In this document: piece after piece, positions 21,823 to 31,900 of the stretch
How positions within the stretch are numbered: position 1 is the first letter of the stretch
Layout: each line of letters starts with the position of its first letter
Source of the DNA: Aggregatibacter actinomycetemcomitans DSM 8324
GTDB lineage: Bacteria > Pseudomonadota > Gammaproteobacteria > Enterobacterales > Pasteurellaceae
Reading direction: 5' to 3'
Assembly (NCBI RefSeq): GCF_000372365.1
Contig: NZ_AQUU01000014.1
Coordinates: forward strand, 16,654 to 80,653
Length of the DNA: 64,000 nt
Translations under genes and position numbers: made by a program
The notes under the pieces: model-generated
The model's input: the letters and a program-made list of their open reading frames with translations, nothing else
What the model was told of the DNA's origin: nothing
Database searches by the model: none

Positions 21823-21928
21823 TATAAGTCATTCGGTTAAAATTGGTTTTTAAGTTTAAAAATAACAAAAAAACTAACCGCACCTTAATACGCCTAAAGT
21901 GCGGTTATAAAATTCAACGGATTTTGAA

Positions 21929-21983
21929 CGTTGGCAAAGCCAACGGCCCCATCGGGGCGAACAATCGAACTTGATTCGATTGT
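21929..21983. repeat. Three consecutive small hairpins
   Basis: CGTTGGC-aaa-GCCAACG (21929-21945), GCCCC-atc-GGGGC (21946-21958) and ACAATCGAA-cttga-TTCGATTGT (21961-21983) follow one another almost without gaps, downstream of cysE and upstream of the lipoprotein gene. There is no long T-run. The stretch may be a structured 3' end or a mobile palindromic repeat. Confidence 0.8.
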
Positions 21984-22021
21984 GAGTAATTTTTATGGTG
22001 TTTTTGATTTAATAATGGAAA

Positions 22022-22819
22022 TCAGATATTCAGTTCCATACCAAGATCAATAAAGTTTTGGTTCATATCGAACGCCGGTTTGGCATCTTTATCTTTACCA
22101 ATGATTCGTGCAGGTACGCCCGCTGCGGTGGCATATTCCGGCACTGGTTGCAACACTACGGAATTGGAACCAATTTTAGCATATTTTCCGATTTCAATGT
22201 TGCCTAAAATTTTTGCACCAGCGCCGATCATCACGCCTTCGCGCACTTTTGGATGCCGATCACCGGATTCTTTTCCCGTTCCGCCTAAGGTAACCCCTTG
22301 TAAAATGGATACATTATTTTCAATGACCGAGGTTTCACCCACTACAATGCCGGTGGCATGGTCAAACATAATACCATGTCCGATTTTTGCCGCGGGGTGA
22401 ATATCCACGTCAAACGCGACAGAAATTTGGTTTTGCAGATAAATCGCCAGGGCTTTGCGATTTTGTTGCCATAAATAATGGGTGATGCGATAACTTTGTA
22501 AAGCGTGAAAGCCTTTTAAATAAAGCAACGGCGTGGATAATAATTCAACCGCCGGATCACGCTGACGCACAGCCATGATGTCGCAGGCGGCACATTCGAT
22601 AATGCCGGGTTTTGCCTGATAGGTTTCTTCGATGATTTCACGTAACGCGATGGCGGGCATGATGGTATTGGCTAATTTATTGGCTAAAATGTAGCTTAAT
22701 GCACTGCCTAAATTGTGATGTTTTAAAATCGTCGAATGAAAAAAACTGGCAAGCATAGGTTCGTTATCGACGAGCTGTTTCGCTTCCTGACGAATATTTT
22801 GCCAAACTTCTAACGACAT
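22022..22819 (-). CDS. cysE: Serine O-acetyltransferase CysE
   Basis: Makes O-acetylserine from serine and acetyl-CoA, the first step of cysteine synthesis. It has an N-terminal helical trimer domain (MSLEVWQNIRQEAKQL) and a C-terminal left-handed beta helix of hexapeptide repeats. The catalytic region DIHPAAKIGHGIMFDHATG is visible. The C-terminus ends GMELNI, with the final Ile typical for binding OASS. The length is 265 residues. It lies 2 bases after gpsA in one operon. Confidence 0.97.
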   Translation of the reverse strand: MSLEVWQNIRQEAKQLVDNEPMLASFFHSTILKHHNLGSALSYILANKLANTIMPAIALREIIEETYQAKPGIIECAACDIMAVRQRDPAVELLSTPLLYLKGFHALQSYRITHYLWQQNRKALAIYLQNQISVAFDVDIHPAAKIGHGIMFDHATGIVVGETSVIENNVSILQGVTLGGTGKESGDRHPKVREGVMIGAGAKILGNIEIGKYAKIGSNSVVLQPVPEYATAAGVPARIIGKDKDAKPAFDMNQNFIDLGMELNI

Positions 22820-22821
22820 GA

Positions 22822-23838
22822 TTATTCCCCTTTACGTTCTCTGCCGAGTAAATTAACGGCGGCATCTTTTGCTGCTTTGCCGCAGAACAGCACTTGATAA
22901 ATTTGTTCGGTAATTGGCATTTCTATGTCATGCCGTTGCGCCAATAAATGGGCTTCTTTGGTGTTATAAAAGCCTTCCACCACCTGTCCGATATTTTCCA
23001 TCGCTGCTTGTGCCGAAACGCCTTGCCCAAGCATTATACCGAAACGGCGGTTGCGCGATTGGTTATCGGTGCAGGTCAATACCAAATCACCTAAACCGGA
23101 CATTCCCATGAAAGTATTCGGATTAGCGCCAAGTGCGGCGCCTAAACGGGATATTTCCGCAATGCCACGGGTAATTAAGGCGGTTCTGGCATTGGCACCG
23201 AAACCTATGCCGTCGGAAATGCCTGCGCCGATGGCAATCACGTTTTTTATAGCCCCGCCCAGCTGTACGCCGAGCATATCGTTGTTGATATAAACCCGAA
23301 AATGTTTACTGCAATGAATGCGCGCCTGAAATTGTCGGGCAAAGGCTTCATTATCGGACGCCAGCGTAATGGCGGTAGGTAAACCGGAAGCGAGTTCTTT
23401 GGCAAATGTCGGGCCGGAAAGTACCGCCAGCGGGTACTGTTCGCCAAGTTTTTCTTTAATTACCTCTTCCAGTAAACGACCCGTATCCCGCTCCAATCCT
23501 TTGGTTGCCCATATGATACGATGATCGGGGCGTAAGTGCGGTCGAATTTCATCGAGAATTTCACCGAAGCAATGGCTCGGCACGGCAAGTAATAAATCCT
23601 TTGAGGTTTGAATCACTTTGCTTAAATTGGCTTCAATAACCAAAGATGAAGGAAAAACAATCTCGGGTAAAAATGCTTTATTTTGACGATCTGCCTGAAG
23701 TTGTTGCATTTTTGCCGGGTTGTGTCCCCACAGATAGGTGGAATGCCCGTTGCGCGAAAAAGCGATAGCCAATGCCGTACCAAAAGAACCGGCACCCAGC
23801 ACAGTGATAGGGAAATCGGCTATGGTCGTATTCATCAT
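22822..23838 (-). CDS. gpsA: Glycerol-3-phosphate dehydrogenase GpsA
   Basis: Reduces dihydroxyacetone phosphate to glycerol-3-phosphate for phospholipid synthesis. The NAD(P) motif [14 protein letters not shown] is at the start, followed by [17 protein letters not shown] and the catalytic [13 protein letters not shown]. The start may be either of two adjacent Met codons (23838 or 23835). The length is 338 residues. It is co-transcribed with cysE; a hairpin separates it from secB. Confidence 0.97.
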   Translation of the reverse strand: MMNTTIADFPITVLGAGSFGTALAIAFSRNGHSTYLWGHNPAKMQQLQADRQNKAFLPEIVFPSSLVIEANLSKVIQTSKDLLLAVPSHCFGEILDEIRPHLRPDHRIIWATKGLERDTGRLLEEVIKEKLGEQYPLAVLSGPTFAKELASGLPTAITLASDNEAFARQFQARIHCSKHFRVYINNDMLGVQLGGAIKNVIAIGAGISDGIGFGANARTALITRGIAEISRLGAALGANPNTFMGMSGLGDLVLTCTDNQSRNRRFGIMLGQGVSAQAAMENIGQVVEGFYNTKEAHLLAQRHDIEMPITEQIYQVLFCGKAAKDAAVNLLGRERKGE

Positions 23839-23876
23839 TTACTCCTTATGGCAAAAAAAACGCTACCGAAAAAAAT

Positions 23877-23908
23877 AAACCCACTTTTCAAGACTAAAAA
23901 GTGGGTTT
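23877..23908. terminator. Hairpin between secB and gpsA
   Basis: AAACCCACTTTT and AAAAGTGGGTTT with a short loop, with T-runs on both sides. It may attenuate transcription from secB into gpsA-cysE. Confidence 0.8.
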
Positions 23909-23913
23909 TTTAA

Positions 23914-24426
23914 TTAATTTACTGTTGGTTCGCTTTGTTCGCCGGCTTCTTGCGCTTGTTGTTCCTGACGTTGTAAATATTCAACAAATAGCGCGTCAAA
24001 ATTTACCGGAGAAAGATTTAATGCCGGGAAAGTACCGCGGTTCACTAAGTTGGAAACCAATTCGCGCGCATACGGGAATAACATATTCGGGCATTGTGAA
24101 GTTAAGCAATGCGCCATTTGCATTTCTTCCAAGCCACTGATGGTAAACACGCCTGCTTGTTTCACTTCACAGATGAATGCCACATCACCGGAATCTTCTA
24201 ATGCGGTTTCCACTGAAATATTTAAGCAGACTTCATATAAGTCATCGCCTAATTTAGCGGTTTCGGTAGATAAATCAAAACTTAAACGCGGTTTCCATTC
24301 TTGGTTGAAAATGTGCGGTAGGTTTGGTGCTTCAAAAGAAACGTCTTTCACATAAATGCGTTGAATTTGCAACACCGCTTGAACTTCCTGTTCTTGGTTT
24401 GCCACTTCTTTGTTTTCTTCGGTCAT
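23914..24426 (-). CDS. secB: Protein-export chaperone SecB
   Basis: Cytosolic tetrameric chaperone that keeps preproteins unfolded and hands them to SecA. Family blocks [29 protein letters not shown] and [20 protein letters not shown] are present. The length is 170 residues. It is 15 bases after yibN on the same strand. Confidence 0.97.
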   Translation of the reverse strand: MTEENKEVANQEQEVQAVLQIQRIYVKDVSFEAPNLPHIFNQEWKPRLSFDLSTETAKLGDDLYEVCLNISVETALEDSGDVAFICEVKQAGVFTISGLEEMQMAHCLTSQCPNMLFPYARELVSNLVNRGTFPALNLSPVNFDALFVEYLQRQEQQAQEAGEQSEPTVN

Positions 24427-24441
24427 TTTCGAGTCCTTATT

Positions 24442-24882
24442 TTATTTTTTAATTAAAGGTAAATTTGCTGCACGCCAGCCGCCGATGCCTTCTCTTAGCA
24501 CATAAACATGATTGAAACCTTGTTTTGCCAGAATTTCACCGGAAGAACGGGAATAAACGAAATCGGCACAGGCTAAAATTACCGGAATGTCTTTGTGCTG
24601 TTCAATTTTTCCAATATTGTTTTTTTTAATTTCGGAAGGCAGGATGTTTAAACTGTTTATGATATGGCCTTTGTTAAACTCATCAATGGAGCGTAAGTCG
24701 ATAACCACGGCATTTTGGTTGTTCATTAAAGAAATCGCTTCCGCATTATCAATAAGTTTGGTTTTACTGGTGGCGGATTTTACGAAGTTATAGATCACCA
24801 TCAAAAAGACAGCTACCCAAGCGACGACGATCAAGGTATGATTTTTGGCAAAAGCGGTTGCCATGGGTATAAATTCTTGCAT
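24442..24882 (-). CDS. yibN: Membrane-anchored rhodanese YibN
   Basis: The start chosen is MQEFIPMATAFAKNH at 24882; a longer in-frame leader lacks support. One N-terminal membrane helix (TLIVVAWVAVFLMVIYNFV) precedes a rhodanese domain with VVIDLRSIDEFNKGHI and the active-site loop ACADFVYSRSSG, which keeps the catalytic Cys. The length is 146 residues. It sits before secB as in E. coli and probably acts at the inner membrane; the substrate is unknown. Confidence 0.9.
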   Translation of the reverse strand: MQEFIPMATAFAKNHTLIVVAWVAVFLMVIYNFVKSATSKTKLIDNAEAISLMNNQNAVVIDLRSIDEFNKGHIINSLNILPSEIKKNNIGKIEQHKDIPVILACADFVYSRSSGEILAKQGFNHVYVLREGIGGWRAANLPLIKK

Positions 24883-25011
24883 TTTTTTCTCAATAATTAG
24901 GTTTAAAAATAAGGGTTCAAGTATAACTTTACTTGAGTCATTTATCAAAAATTATTGTCTCTGCAGGTTCTATTAATTTTGTTGAAATAACAATCAATTA
25001 TTTATTTAAAG

Positions 25012-25027
25012 TGTGATATAGATCATA
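25012..25027. promoter_or_regulatory. CRP-like site in the dcuB upstream region
   Basis: TGTGA-tataga-TCATA matches the CRP consensus at 9 of 10 conserved positions. It lies in the 326-base gap 24883-25208. The same gap has a TATAAT at 25157-25162 and a small hairpin GCCTT/AAGGC near 25119-25133. The distance from the -10 is long, so another promoter or an indirect role is possible. Confidence 0.5.
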
Positions 25028-25208
25028 ATTTAATCAGAACGTCCAAAATCCGCCATACTCACCATTACAACATTCTTATATAATTAAGGTGAATTTTGAA
25101 GTTAACTAAATCCCGATTGCCTTTGTATAAGGCATTTCTCTCAAAATCTCATTGAGTATAATCTCTTATACATTAAACAATTTTTTATTTTTATTCTAAG
25201 GAGGCAGT

Positions 25209-26531
25209 ATGTCTGCTATGTTTTTATTTCAGTTCGCCATTGTGCTGCTCTGCATTTTAATCGGTGCGCGTGTTGGCGGAATCGGTTTAGGTGTATTTGG
25301 TGGCTTGGGGCTTACAATTTTGTCCTTTGGGTTCGGTTTAAAACCTGCCGGCTTGCCAATTGATGTGATGTTTATGATTATGGCGGTAGTTGCAGCGGCA
25401 GCGGCAATGCAAGCTGCCGGTGGGTTAGATTACATGATCAAAATTGCCACTAATATTTTACGTCGTAATCCGAAAGACATTACTTTTATGGCACCTGCGG
25501 TAACTTGGACATTTACGCTGTTAGCAGGAACCGGTCACGTGGCTTACTCCGTATTACCGGTTATCGCTGAAGTGAGCCGTCAAAATGGTATTCGCCCGGA
25601 GCGTCCGTTATCCATGGCGGTTATCGCATCACAATTTGCTATTGTTGCAAGCCCGATTGCGGCGGCGGTGGTAGCCGTGGTTGCCTACCTTGAACCGCAG
25701 GGTATTCACCTGGGGGATGTCCTGATTGTTACCATTCCTTCTACGATAATCGGTCTTTTCCTTGCTTGTATCTTTGTGAACAAAATGGGCAAAGAATTGA
25801 AAGATGATCCGGAATATCAACGCCGCTTAAACGATCCTAAATATGCGGAAGCTTTCAATTCAACCACTAGCAGTAAAGAACTTGAAATTAGCAAAACCGC
25901 AAAAATTTCCGTCTCACTTTTCTTATTCGGTGCATTACTTGTGGTTTTAATGGGGGCAATGCCTTCATTACGTCCGGTATTCGACGGCAAACCGATGGGT
26001 ATGGCACACACCATTGAAATTATTATGTTAACCATCGGTGCATTAATTATCTTAACCTGTAAACCGGACGGTACGGAAATTACCAAGGGTTCGGTTTTCC
26101 ATGCCGGTATGCGTGCAGTTATCGCCATTTTCGGTATCGCATGGTTAGGTGATACGTTAATGCAGGCGCATCTTGAAGAAGTGAAAGGTATGGTGAGGGG
26201 TTTGGTAGAAACTGCGCCTTGGACATTTGCAATCGCCTTATTTATCCTGTCTGTATTGGTAAACAGCCAAGGGGCAACGGTGGCAACGTTATTCCCGCTT
26301 GGTATTGCCCTTGGCATTCCGCCGGCAGTATTAGTTGGTGTGTTTGTGGCGGTAAATGGTTATTTCTTCATTCCGAACTACGGTCCGATCATTGCCTCTA
26401 TCGACTTTGACACTACGGGCACCACACGTATCGGTAAATACATTTTCAATCACAGCTTCATGTTGCCAGGCTTATTGAGTATGGCATTCAGCTTAGCCTT
26501 AGGCTTATTATTTGCAAATATTTTCCTATAA
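25209..26531 (+). CDS. dcuB: Anaerobic C4-dicarboxylate transporter of the DcuA/DcuB family
   Basis: Membrane antiporter exchanging fumarate, malate or aspartate for succinate during fumarate respiration. It is a 440-residue hydrophobic protein with about ten helices. Typical motifs are [38 protein letters not shown] and [16 protein letters not shown] strong AAGGAGG precedes the start. The DcuB assignment over DcuA is by overall resemblance and gene order near secB. It stands alone. Confidence 0.92.
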   Translation: MSAMFLFQFAIVLLCILIGARVGGIGLGVFGGLGLTILSFGFGLKPAGLPIDVMFMIMAVVAAAAAMQAAGGLDYMIKIATNILRRNPKDITFMAPAVTWTFTLLAGTGHVAYSVLPVIAEVSRQNGIRPERPLSMAVIASQFAIVASPIAAAVVAVVAYLEPQGIHLGDVLIVTIPSTIIGLFLACIFVNKMGKELKDDPEYQRRLNDPKYAEAFNSTTSSKELEISKTAKISVSLFLFGALLVVLMGAMPSLRPVFDGKPMGMAHTIEIIMLTIGALIILTCKPDGTEITKGSVFHAGMRAVIAIFGIAWLGDTLMQAHLEEVKGMVRGLVETAPWTFAIALFILSVLVNSQGATVATLFPLGIALGIPPAVLVGVFVAVNGYFFIPNYGPIIASIDFDTTGTTRIGKYIFNHSFMLPGLLSMAFSLALGLLFANIFL

Positions 26532-26552
26532 CACGATTTTGCTTAGGGGAAT

Positions 26553-26578
26553 AATAGCGTCTTATTTCAGGCGCTATT
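26553..26578 (+). terminator. Terminator after dcuB
   Basis: AATAGCG and CGCTATT frame a loop and are followed by TTTTTTATTT. Confidence 0.8.
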
Positions 26579-26699
26579 TTTTATTTAGCCGTTAAACACG
26601 AAATACATTATTTTTACGAATAAAATTAATTAGCATTTGTCATGTAAATGTTATGATATAGCACTTTCATTGAGGTGATTTTAAGGACAAATAAACATT

Positions 26700-28448
26700 A
26701 TGATGATTGATAAACGGCTGATAAATACGGTCGCCAACAGCAAAAAATGGATTACGATTAATGTATTGTGGAACTGGGTTACATTAATTGGCGGCATTAT
26801 TAGCGCAGTGGTGTTTGCCATTTGTTTGCAATGGGCGTTTGAGCGTTCGCTTACCCTCCAAAGTGCGGTTATTTTTACCATCGTTTTAATTGCCTGTTTG
26901 GCACTACGTGCCTGGGCGGGCAAAATGGCAGTGAAAGCGTCCTATAAAGCCAGTACGCAGGTGAAACACAAATTACGTACGCTGATTTATCAAAAACTGT
27001 CTTCCATGCCGCTTAATCAGGTAAATCAACAATCAACCTCTTCCGTAATTCAAGTGGCTTCCGAAGGGGTGGAACAGCTGGAAATTTATTTCGGGCGTTA
27101 TCTCCCGCAGCTTTTTTACAGCCTACTTGCGCCACTCACGCTGTTTATTTTTTTGGTTTTTTTCAACGCGCCAACGTCCCTCATTCTGTTGGTTTGCGTA
27201 CCGTTAATTCCTATGTCCATTATTGCCGTGAATAAAATCGCGAAACGTTTATTAGCGAAATATTGGTCCATTTATGTGGGTTTAGGCAGCAGTTTTTTGG
27301 ATAACTTACAAGGCTTGATTACTTTAAAAATCTATCAGGATGACGATTACAAAGCCAAACAAATGGACATTGAAGCGGAAAATTTCCGCACTATTACCAT
27401 GAAAGTGCTCACTATGCAGCTGAACTCCGTTTCGCTAATGGATTTATTGGCTTATGGCGGCGTTGCGCTGGGTATTTTGACCGCACTTTTACAATTCCAG
27501 GACGGCAATTTATCCATTTTCGGCGTGGTGTTATTTATTTTACTGGCTTCCGAATTTTTCATTCCATTGCGCTTGCTTGGTTCCTTCTTCCATGTGGCGA
27601 TGAACGGCAAAGCTGCTTCGGAAAAAATCTTTACGCTGTTGGATACGCCGGTGGAAGAAAATAAAAGTGCGGTGGATTTTCCGGCTAAAAATGAAGTCAC
27701 CGTGCAAATTAACGATTTGCATTTTACCTATTCCGAGGAAAAACCCGTTATTAACGGCTTAACCCTCAGCATCCAGCCGAAACAGTTAACGGTTTTCGTG
27801 GGCAAAAGCGGTTGTGGCAAATCGACCTTGGTATCTTTACTAATGGGGTTCTATCAGGCGCAACAAGGCGAAATTTTGTTTAACGGCATCGATATTAAAC
27901 AGATTAACCGCCATTCCTTATATCGCCACATTTCGCTGGTAAGTCACAGCAGTTACATTTTCAAAGGCAGCTTGCGGGAAAATATGCTAATGGTGTTATC
28001 AAATGCCTCCGACGAAGTCATTTATCAATGTTTGGAACAAGTGAATCTGGCGAATTTTGTGCGGGAAAACGGCGGTTTGGAGATGCCGTTGCTCAGTCGC
28101 GGAAGCAATTTGTCCGGCGGGCAAATTCAACGTTTAGCGCTTGCCCGCGCCCTTTTGCATAACGCTGATGTCTATATTTTCGATGAAGCTACCAGTAACA
28201 TCGATGTAGAAAGCGAAGAAATTATTCTGCAATTTATTCAACAGCTTAAACACAGCAAAACCATTGTGATGATTTCTCATCGGTTGGCAAACGCGGTGAA
28301 CGCGGATCAGATTTATGTGCTACAAAGCGGTCGCTTGATGGAATCCGGCGATCATGCCTCTTTAATGGCAGAAAACGGAATTTATGCAGAAATGTTCAAT
28401 CAACAAAAGAATTTAGAAAATATCAGAATGGGGGCAAATCATGCGTAA
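26700..28448 (+). CDS. ABC exporter half-transporter, CydD-like
   Basis: A fused permease-ATPase of 582 residues. Six membrane helices come first (for example FGRYLPQLFYSLLAPLTLFI), then the ATPase with Walker A VGKSGCGKSTL, signature LSGGQIQRLALARAL and Walker B VYIFDEATSNID. The membrane domain resembles CydD, which exports cysteine/glutathione for cytochrome bd assembly, but the H. influenzae genome has a separate cydDC plus a related pair of unknown substrate, and this could be that pair. Two uptake signals in the coding sequence encode LTALLQF and ENKSAVDF. Its 3' end overlaps the next gene by 8 bases. Confidence 0.85.
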   Translation: MMIDKRLINTVANSKKWITINVLWNWVTLIGGIISAVVFAICLQWAFERSLTLQSAVIFTIVLIACLALRAWAGKMAVKASYKASTQVKHKLRTLIYQKLSSMPLNQVNQQSTSSVIQVASEGVEQLEIYFGRYLPQLFYSLLAPLTLFIFLVFFNAPTSLILLVCVPLIPMSIIAVNKIAKRLLAKYWSIYVGLGSSFLDNLQGLITLKIYQDDDYKAKQMDIEAENFRTITMKVLTMQLNSVSLMDLLAYGGVALGILTALLQFQDGNLSIFGVVLFILLASEFFIPLRLLGSFFHVAMNGKAASEKIFTLLDTPVEENKSAVDFPAKNEVTVQINDLHFTYSEEKPVINGLTLSIQPKQLTVFVGKSGCGKSTLVSLLMGFYQAQQGEILFNGIDIKQINRHSLYRHISLVSHSSYIFKGSLRENMLMVLSNASDEVIYQCLEQVNLANFVRENGGLEMPLLSRGSNLSGGQIQRLALARALLHNADVYIFDEATSNIDVESEEIILQFIQQLKHSKTIVMISHRLANAVNADQIYVLQSGRLMESGDHASLMAENGIYAEMFNQQKNLENIRMGANHA

Positions 28449-30099
28449 GAACGGATTTGTCGTCATGTGGCAGCTCATGAAATTGGTTACGCCGTTAGCC
28501 CACATCATGAGTTTCACCATCATTATGGGCACCCTCGGTTTCCTCAGCGCGATTTTCATTATGGTGCTGGGCGCCATGGGATTGGCGGAACTGCTCAATT
28601 TCCACGTTCACTTAAATTTATCGCAAATTTTGACCGCACTTATCGTGTTGGCGGTAGCACGCGGCATTTTGCGTTATCTGGAACAAATGTCCGGGCATTA
28701 CATCGCTTTCAAATTATTGGCATTATTGCGCGATAAAGTGTTTGGCGCATTGCGTCGCCTGGCGTTCGTTAAATTGCAGGATAAACAATCCGGGCAATTG
28801 CTCTCTTTAGTCACCAACGACATTGAATTGTTGGAAGTGTTTTACGCACACACCATCGCCCCCATCGCTATTGCCTTTCTCACTTCCGCCATTTTATTGG
28901 CGGTATTCGCTCACATTTCCTGGTGGTTCGTGTTGGTGGCTCTGTTGGCGTATGTGACCATCGGCATTATTCTGCCTATCGTCACTACCCAAATGGCGCG
29001 CGAAGACGGGCGCAAATACCGCGAGCTGGTGGGCGAAATGAACGATTTCTTTCTCGACAGCATTCGTGGCATGAAAGAAATTCAGTTATTCGGCAACGAA
29101 CAAAAACGCCTACAGGAAATTCACCAACGCAGCGAAAAAATCGATCAGGCATTCTTAAAAATCAAACAACAGGAAGGCAATGTGCGTTCCTTTACGGAAA
29201 TCGCCGTATCGTTTTTTAATATCGTGATTTTACTGGTGGGCTTAACGTTATTTGCTTATGATAAAATTGATTTTGTCGGCTTGTTAGTGGCGGTGATTTT
29301 GCTTATGTCCGGCTACGGACCGGTGATTGCCTTAAGTAATCTCTCCAATAACCTGCTGCAAACCCTTGCCAGCGGCGAGCGGGTATTGGCGTTGCTGGCG
29401 GAACAGCCTGAATTGAAAGACGTGGAAAATGGAGTAAGTATCACCGATGTGCAGCAAATTAAGGTAGAAAATGTCAGTTTTGCTTATGCGCAGGAACAGA
29501 TTTTGTCCGATGTGAATTTGCACATAAATAAAGGCGAAATCCTCGGCATTCACGGACGCAGCGGCAGCGGAAAAAGCACGCTGTTAAAATTGATTATGCG
29601 TTTTTACGATCCGCAACAAGGCAGCATCTGTATTAACGATACCGACTTAAAACACATTAACACCGTGAATTTGCGCGATAATATCGCTTACATCACGCAA
29701 CAAACCTATATTTTCAACGAAACCATTTATGAAAATATTTTGTTGGCGAACCGCAACGCGACCAAAGAACAAGTGATTGAAGCGGCGAAAAAAGCGTCTA
29801 TTCATGAATTTATCATGAGCCTGCGGGAAGGCTATGACACCAAAATTACCGAAATGGGGAACAACCTTTCTGACGGCGAAAAACAACGCATCGGTATTGC
29901 CCGCGCTTTCTTGCACAACGCGCCGATTATTTTGCTGGACGAACCTACCAGCAATCTGGACAGCTTAAACGAAGCCATGATTTTGCAATCTTTATTGAAT
30001 GTAAAAGCGGAAAAATTAATCATCCTCGTCAGCCATCGCGCCTCCACCATGGCGATTTGCGATCAGGTGATCCCGATTGCCAACGGCCGAATGTCATAG
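28441..30099 (+). CDS. ABC exporter half-transporter, CydC-like partner
   Basis: Second half of the heterodimer, 552 residues, translationally coupled (8-base overlap). The permease domain is N-terminal; the ATPase has Walker A HGRSGSGKSTLLKL, signature LSDGEKQRIGIARAF and Walker B IILLDEPTSNLD. The partner halves have different signatures (LSGGQ and LSDGE), as expected for an asymmetric exporter. The substrate is unknown; cysteine or glutathione is a guess from similarity to CydDC. Confidence 0.85.
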   Translation: MRKNGFVVMWQLMKLVTPLAHIMSFTIIMGTLGFLSAIFIMVLGAMGLAELLNFHVHLNLSQILTALIVLAVARGILRYLEQMSGHYIAFKLLALLRDKVFGALRRLAFVKLQDKQSGQLLSLVTNDIELLEVFYAHTIAPIAIAFLTSAILLAVFAHISWWFVLVALLAYVTIGIILPIVTTQMAREDGRKYRELVGEMNDFFLDSIRGMKEIQLFGNEQKRLQEIHQRSEKIDQAFLKIKQQEGNVRSFTEIAVSFFNIVILLVGLTLFAYDKIDFVGLLVAVILLMSGYGPVIALSNLSNNLLQTLASGERVLALLAEQPELKDVENGVSITDVQQIKVENVSFAYAQEQILSDVNLHINKGEILGIHGRSGSGKSTLLKLIMRFYDPQQGSICINDTDLKHINTVNLRDNIAYITQQTYIFNETIYENILLANRNATKEQVIEAAKKASIHEFIMSLREGYDTKITEMGNNLSDGEKQRIGIARAFLHNAPIILLDEPTSNLDSLNEAMILQSLLNVKAEKLIILVSHRASTMAICDQVIPIANGRMS

Positions 30100-30210
30100 T
30101 TGTTCCTACAAAGTGCGGCTAGCTTAACTATTTGAGGGGTATAAAACCTAAAGATCTGTTTTTGGCATGAAATGTAAAATAAGCAGAGCTAAATTGAATC
30201 TGTTAAAAAA

Positions 30211-30831
30211 TTAGCCAGGCTTGTATTTATCCCTGGTTTCATATTTAGCCCCTTTTGCCAACATTCTGAGTTGTAAAATCAACCGCGCTTTTAACTGTTC
30301 CCGTTCCGCCTTACTCATGTCTAAGGCACTGGCTCCAGTAGTAAATACAATGGTGACCATCCCTTCAGCCTGCACATAAGCGATATATTGGGAATAGTGG
30401 TTTTTGTGGGCAATGTATTCTGACAGTTCGTCGATAAAATGCTTTATTTCACGGGCAGCGGCAGTGCGGAAAGCCTGTGATGTGCCTGAACTTTCACGCA
30501 ATAGTAGGCGGAATATGTTTGGACTGTTGTTGATAAATTCAAAGAAGGTTTCCACTGAGATGACGATAACGCTTCCGCCGTTGGCAATGCGTTTACGTGC
30601 TTGACGCATGAGTTGACGTAGGATTAAACCTGCTTCATCCACCATGGTGAGACCAAGCTCATTCATATCGCGAAAATGGCGATAAAATGAGGTCGGAGCA
30701 ATACCGGCCTCGCGGGAGACTTCCCGCAAACTCAAATTGGAAAAACTCTTTTCTGCCGTCAGCTGGTTAAAAGCCGCATCAATTAAGGCACGACGGGTTT
30801 TTTCTTTTTGCTGCGCCCGAATACCGACCAT
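30211..30831 (-). CDS. fabR: TetR-family repressor of unsaturated fatty acid synthesis, FabR
   Basis: Controls fabA/fabB-type genes in response to fatty acid composition. The FabR hallmarks are strong: [20 protein letters not shown], then [20 protein letters not shown] as recognition helix, then [20 protein letters not shown]. The length is 206 residues. It follows oxyR by 11 bases on the same strand, an arrangement seen in enteric bacteria too (oxyR-sthA-fabR region). Confidence 0.93.
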   Translation of the reverse strand: MVGIRAQQKEKTRRALIDAAFNQLTAEKSFSNLSLREVSREAGIAPTSFYRHFRDMNELGLTMVDEAGLILRQLMRQARKRIANGGSVIVISVETFFEFINNSPNIFRLLLRESSGTSQAFRTAAAREIKHFIDELSEYIAHKNHYSQYIAYVQAEGMVTIVFTTGASALDMSKAEREQLKARLILQLRMLAKGAKYETRDKYKPG

Positions 30832-30842
30832 AGCTTACCCCA

Positions 30843-31742
30843 TTAAGAAGATAAGATAGATTTAACCGATTGACTCACCGTATTTGCTACTCGCTCATAA
30901 CGTGCACGTAATGGTGAACCCGGGCGATAAACCAAGGTAATGTCGCGGGATGGTTCCGGTTCATCACAAGGCAGGTATTTTACGCCACTACGATTGCCTT
31001 CACTGAGCACAGCAAGCTGTGGCATTAAAGTGACGCCGGTATTGGCAGCGACCATGTTGCGTAGAGTTTCTAAGCTGGTTGCCTGAAAGTGGGCGTTTTC
31101 CCGTGCGCCGGCAGTGAAGCAATAACCTAATGCTTGGTTGCGTAAGCAATGCCCATCGTCCAACATTAATATTTCACAGTCTTTTAGTAAGGACATTGAG
31201 ACTGAATTTTCATTAGCCCATGGGTGCTGCTCAGCAACGGCAATAAGCATTTTTTCATTAAATAGTTGGACTTCAATAAAGGCTTCAGTTTCCGGTACGG
31301 ACGCTACAATAGCACAATCCAATCGACCGGTTTCCAGTTGTTCTAACAACCTATAGGTTTGTGCTTCATAAAGGAATAATTCCAGATCAGGGAAATTTTG
31401 CTGTAAGGTCGGTACGATATGAGGCATTAGATAAGGTCCTACAGTAGGAATAATGCCTATATGTAGCGGACCGGTCATGTCTTTGCCTTGGTTGCTTGCC
31501 ATTTCTTTTAATAACTTTACTTCGCGCAAGACGGTTTTAGCCTGATCCACCAATAATAAACCCGATTGGGTAAACAATACTTTACGGCTGGTACGTTCCA
31601 ACAGAATAATACCCAACTCATCTTCCAGTTTACGAATTTGTCCGCTTAATGTCGGTTGGCTTACATGACAAGAATCCGCCGCACGACGAAAGTGCTTGTG
31701 TTCGGCAAGCGCTACAAGGTATTCTAAATCACGAATATTCAT
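30843..31742 (-). CDS. oxyR: Hydrogen peroxide sensor OxyR
   Basis: LysR-family activator of peroxide defence. The N-terminal helix-turn-helix AADSCHVSQPTLSGQIRKLE is followed by the sensing domain. The redox pair lies in GHCLRNQALGYC, with Cys residues nine apart, matching Cys199 and Cys208 of E. coli. The length is 299 residues. It is divergent from the peroxiredoxin-glutaredoxin gene that it should activate. Confidence 0.96.
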   Translation of the reverse strand: MNIRDLEYLVALAEHKHFRRAADSCHVSQPTLSGQIRKLEDELGIILLERTSRKVLFTQSGLLLVDQAKTVLREVKLLKEMASNQGKDMTGPLHIGIIPTVGPYLMPHIVPTLQQNFPDLELFLYEAQTYRLLEQLETGRLDCAIVASVPETEAFIEVQLFNEKMLIAVAEQHPWANENSVSMSLLKDCEILMLDDGHCLRNQALGYCFTAGARENAHFQATSLETLRNMVAANTGVTLMPQLAVLSEGNRSGVKYLPCDEPEPSRDITLVYRPGSPLRARYERVANTVSQSVKSILSS

Positions 31743-31900
31743 AGATCCTCAATTATAGAAGGTAGCAATTAAAAAAATAGAATTAATTGATTGCGACTAT
31801 ATCATAATTTTACCTATAATTCACCTTATGTTTAGATATTGCTTAGGCTTTTAACGGCGGTTTCTAAATGTGTTCTGCAAATTTTAATAGGAGAAAAATC
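31743..31900. promoter_or_regulatory. oxyR / peroxiredoxin divergent control region
   Basis: This gap holds a run of ATAG/CTAT-like quarter-sites (an ATAG near 31775, CTAT near 31797 and 31816) at spacings roughly like an OxyR operator. The match is partial. A GGAG ribosome site lies at 31889-31893 before the ATG at 31901. Confidence 0.4.

Noticed and set aside
24971..25000. An FNR site upstream of dcuB
   Set aside because: TTGAAATAACAATCAA has the wrong spacing and only half-site quality, although FNR control would be expected for this transporter.
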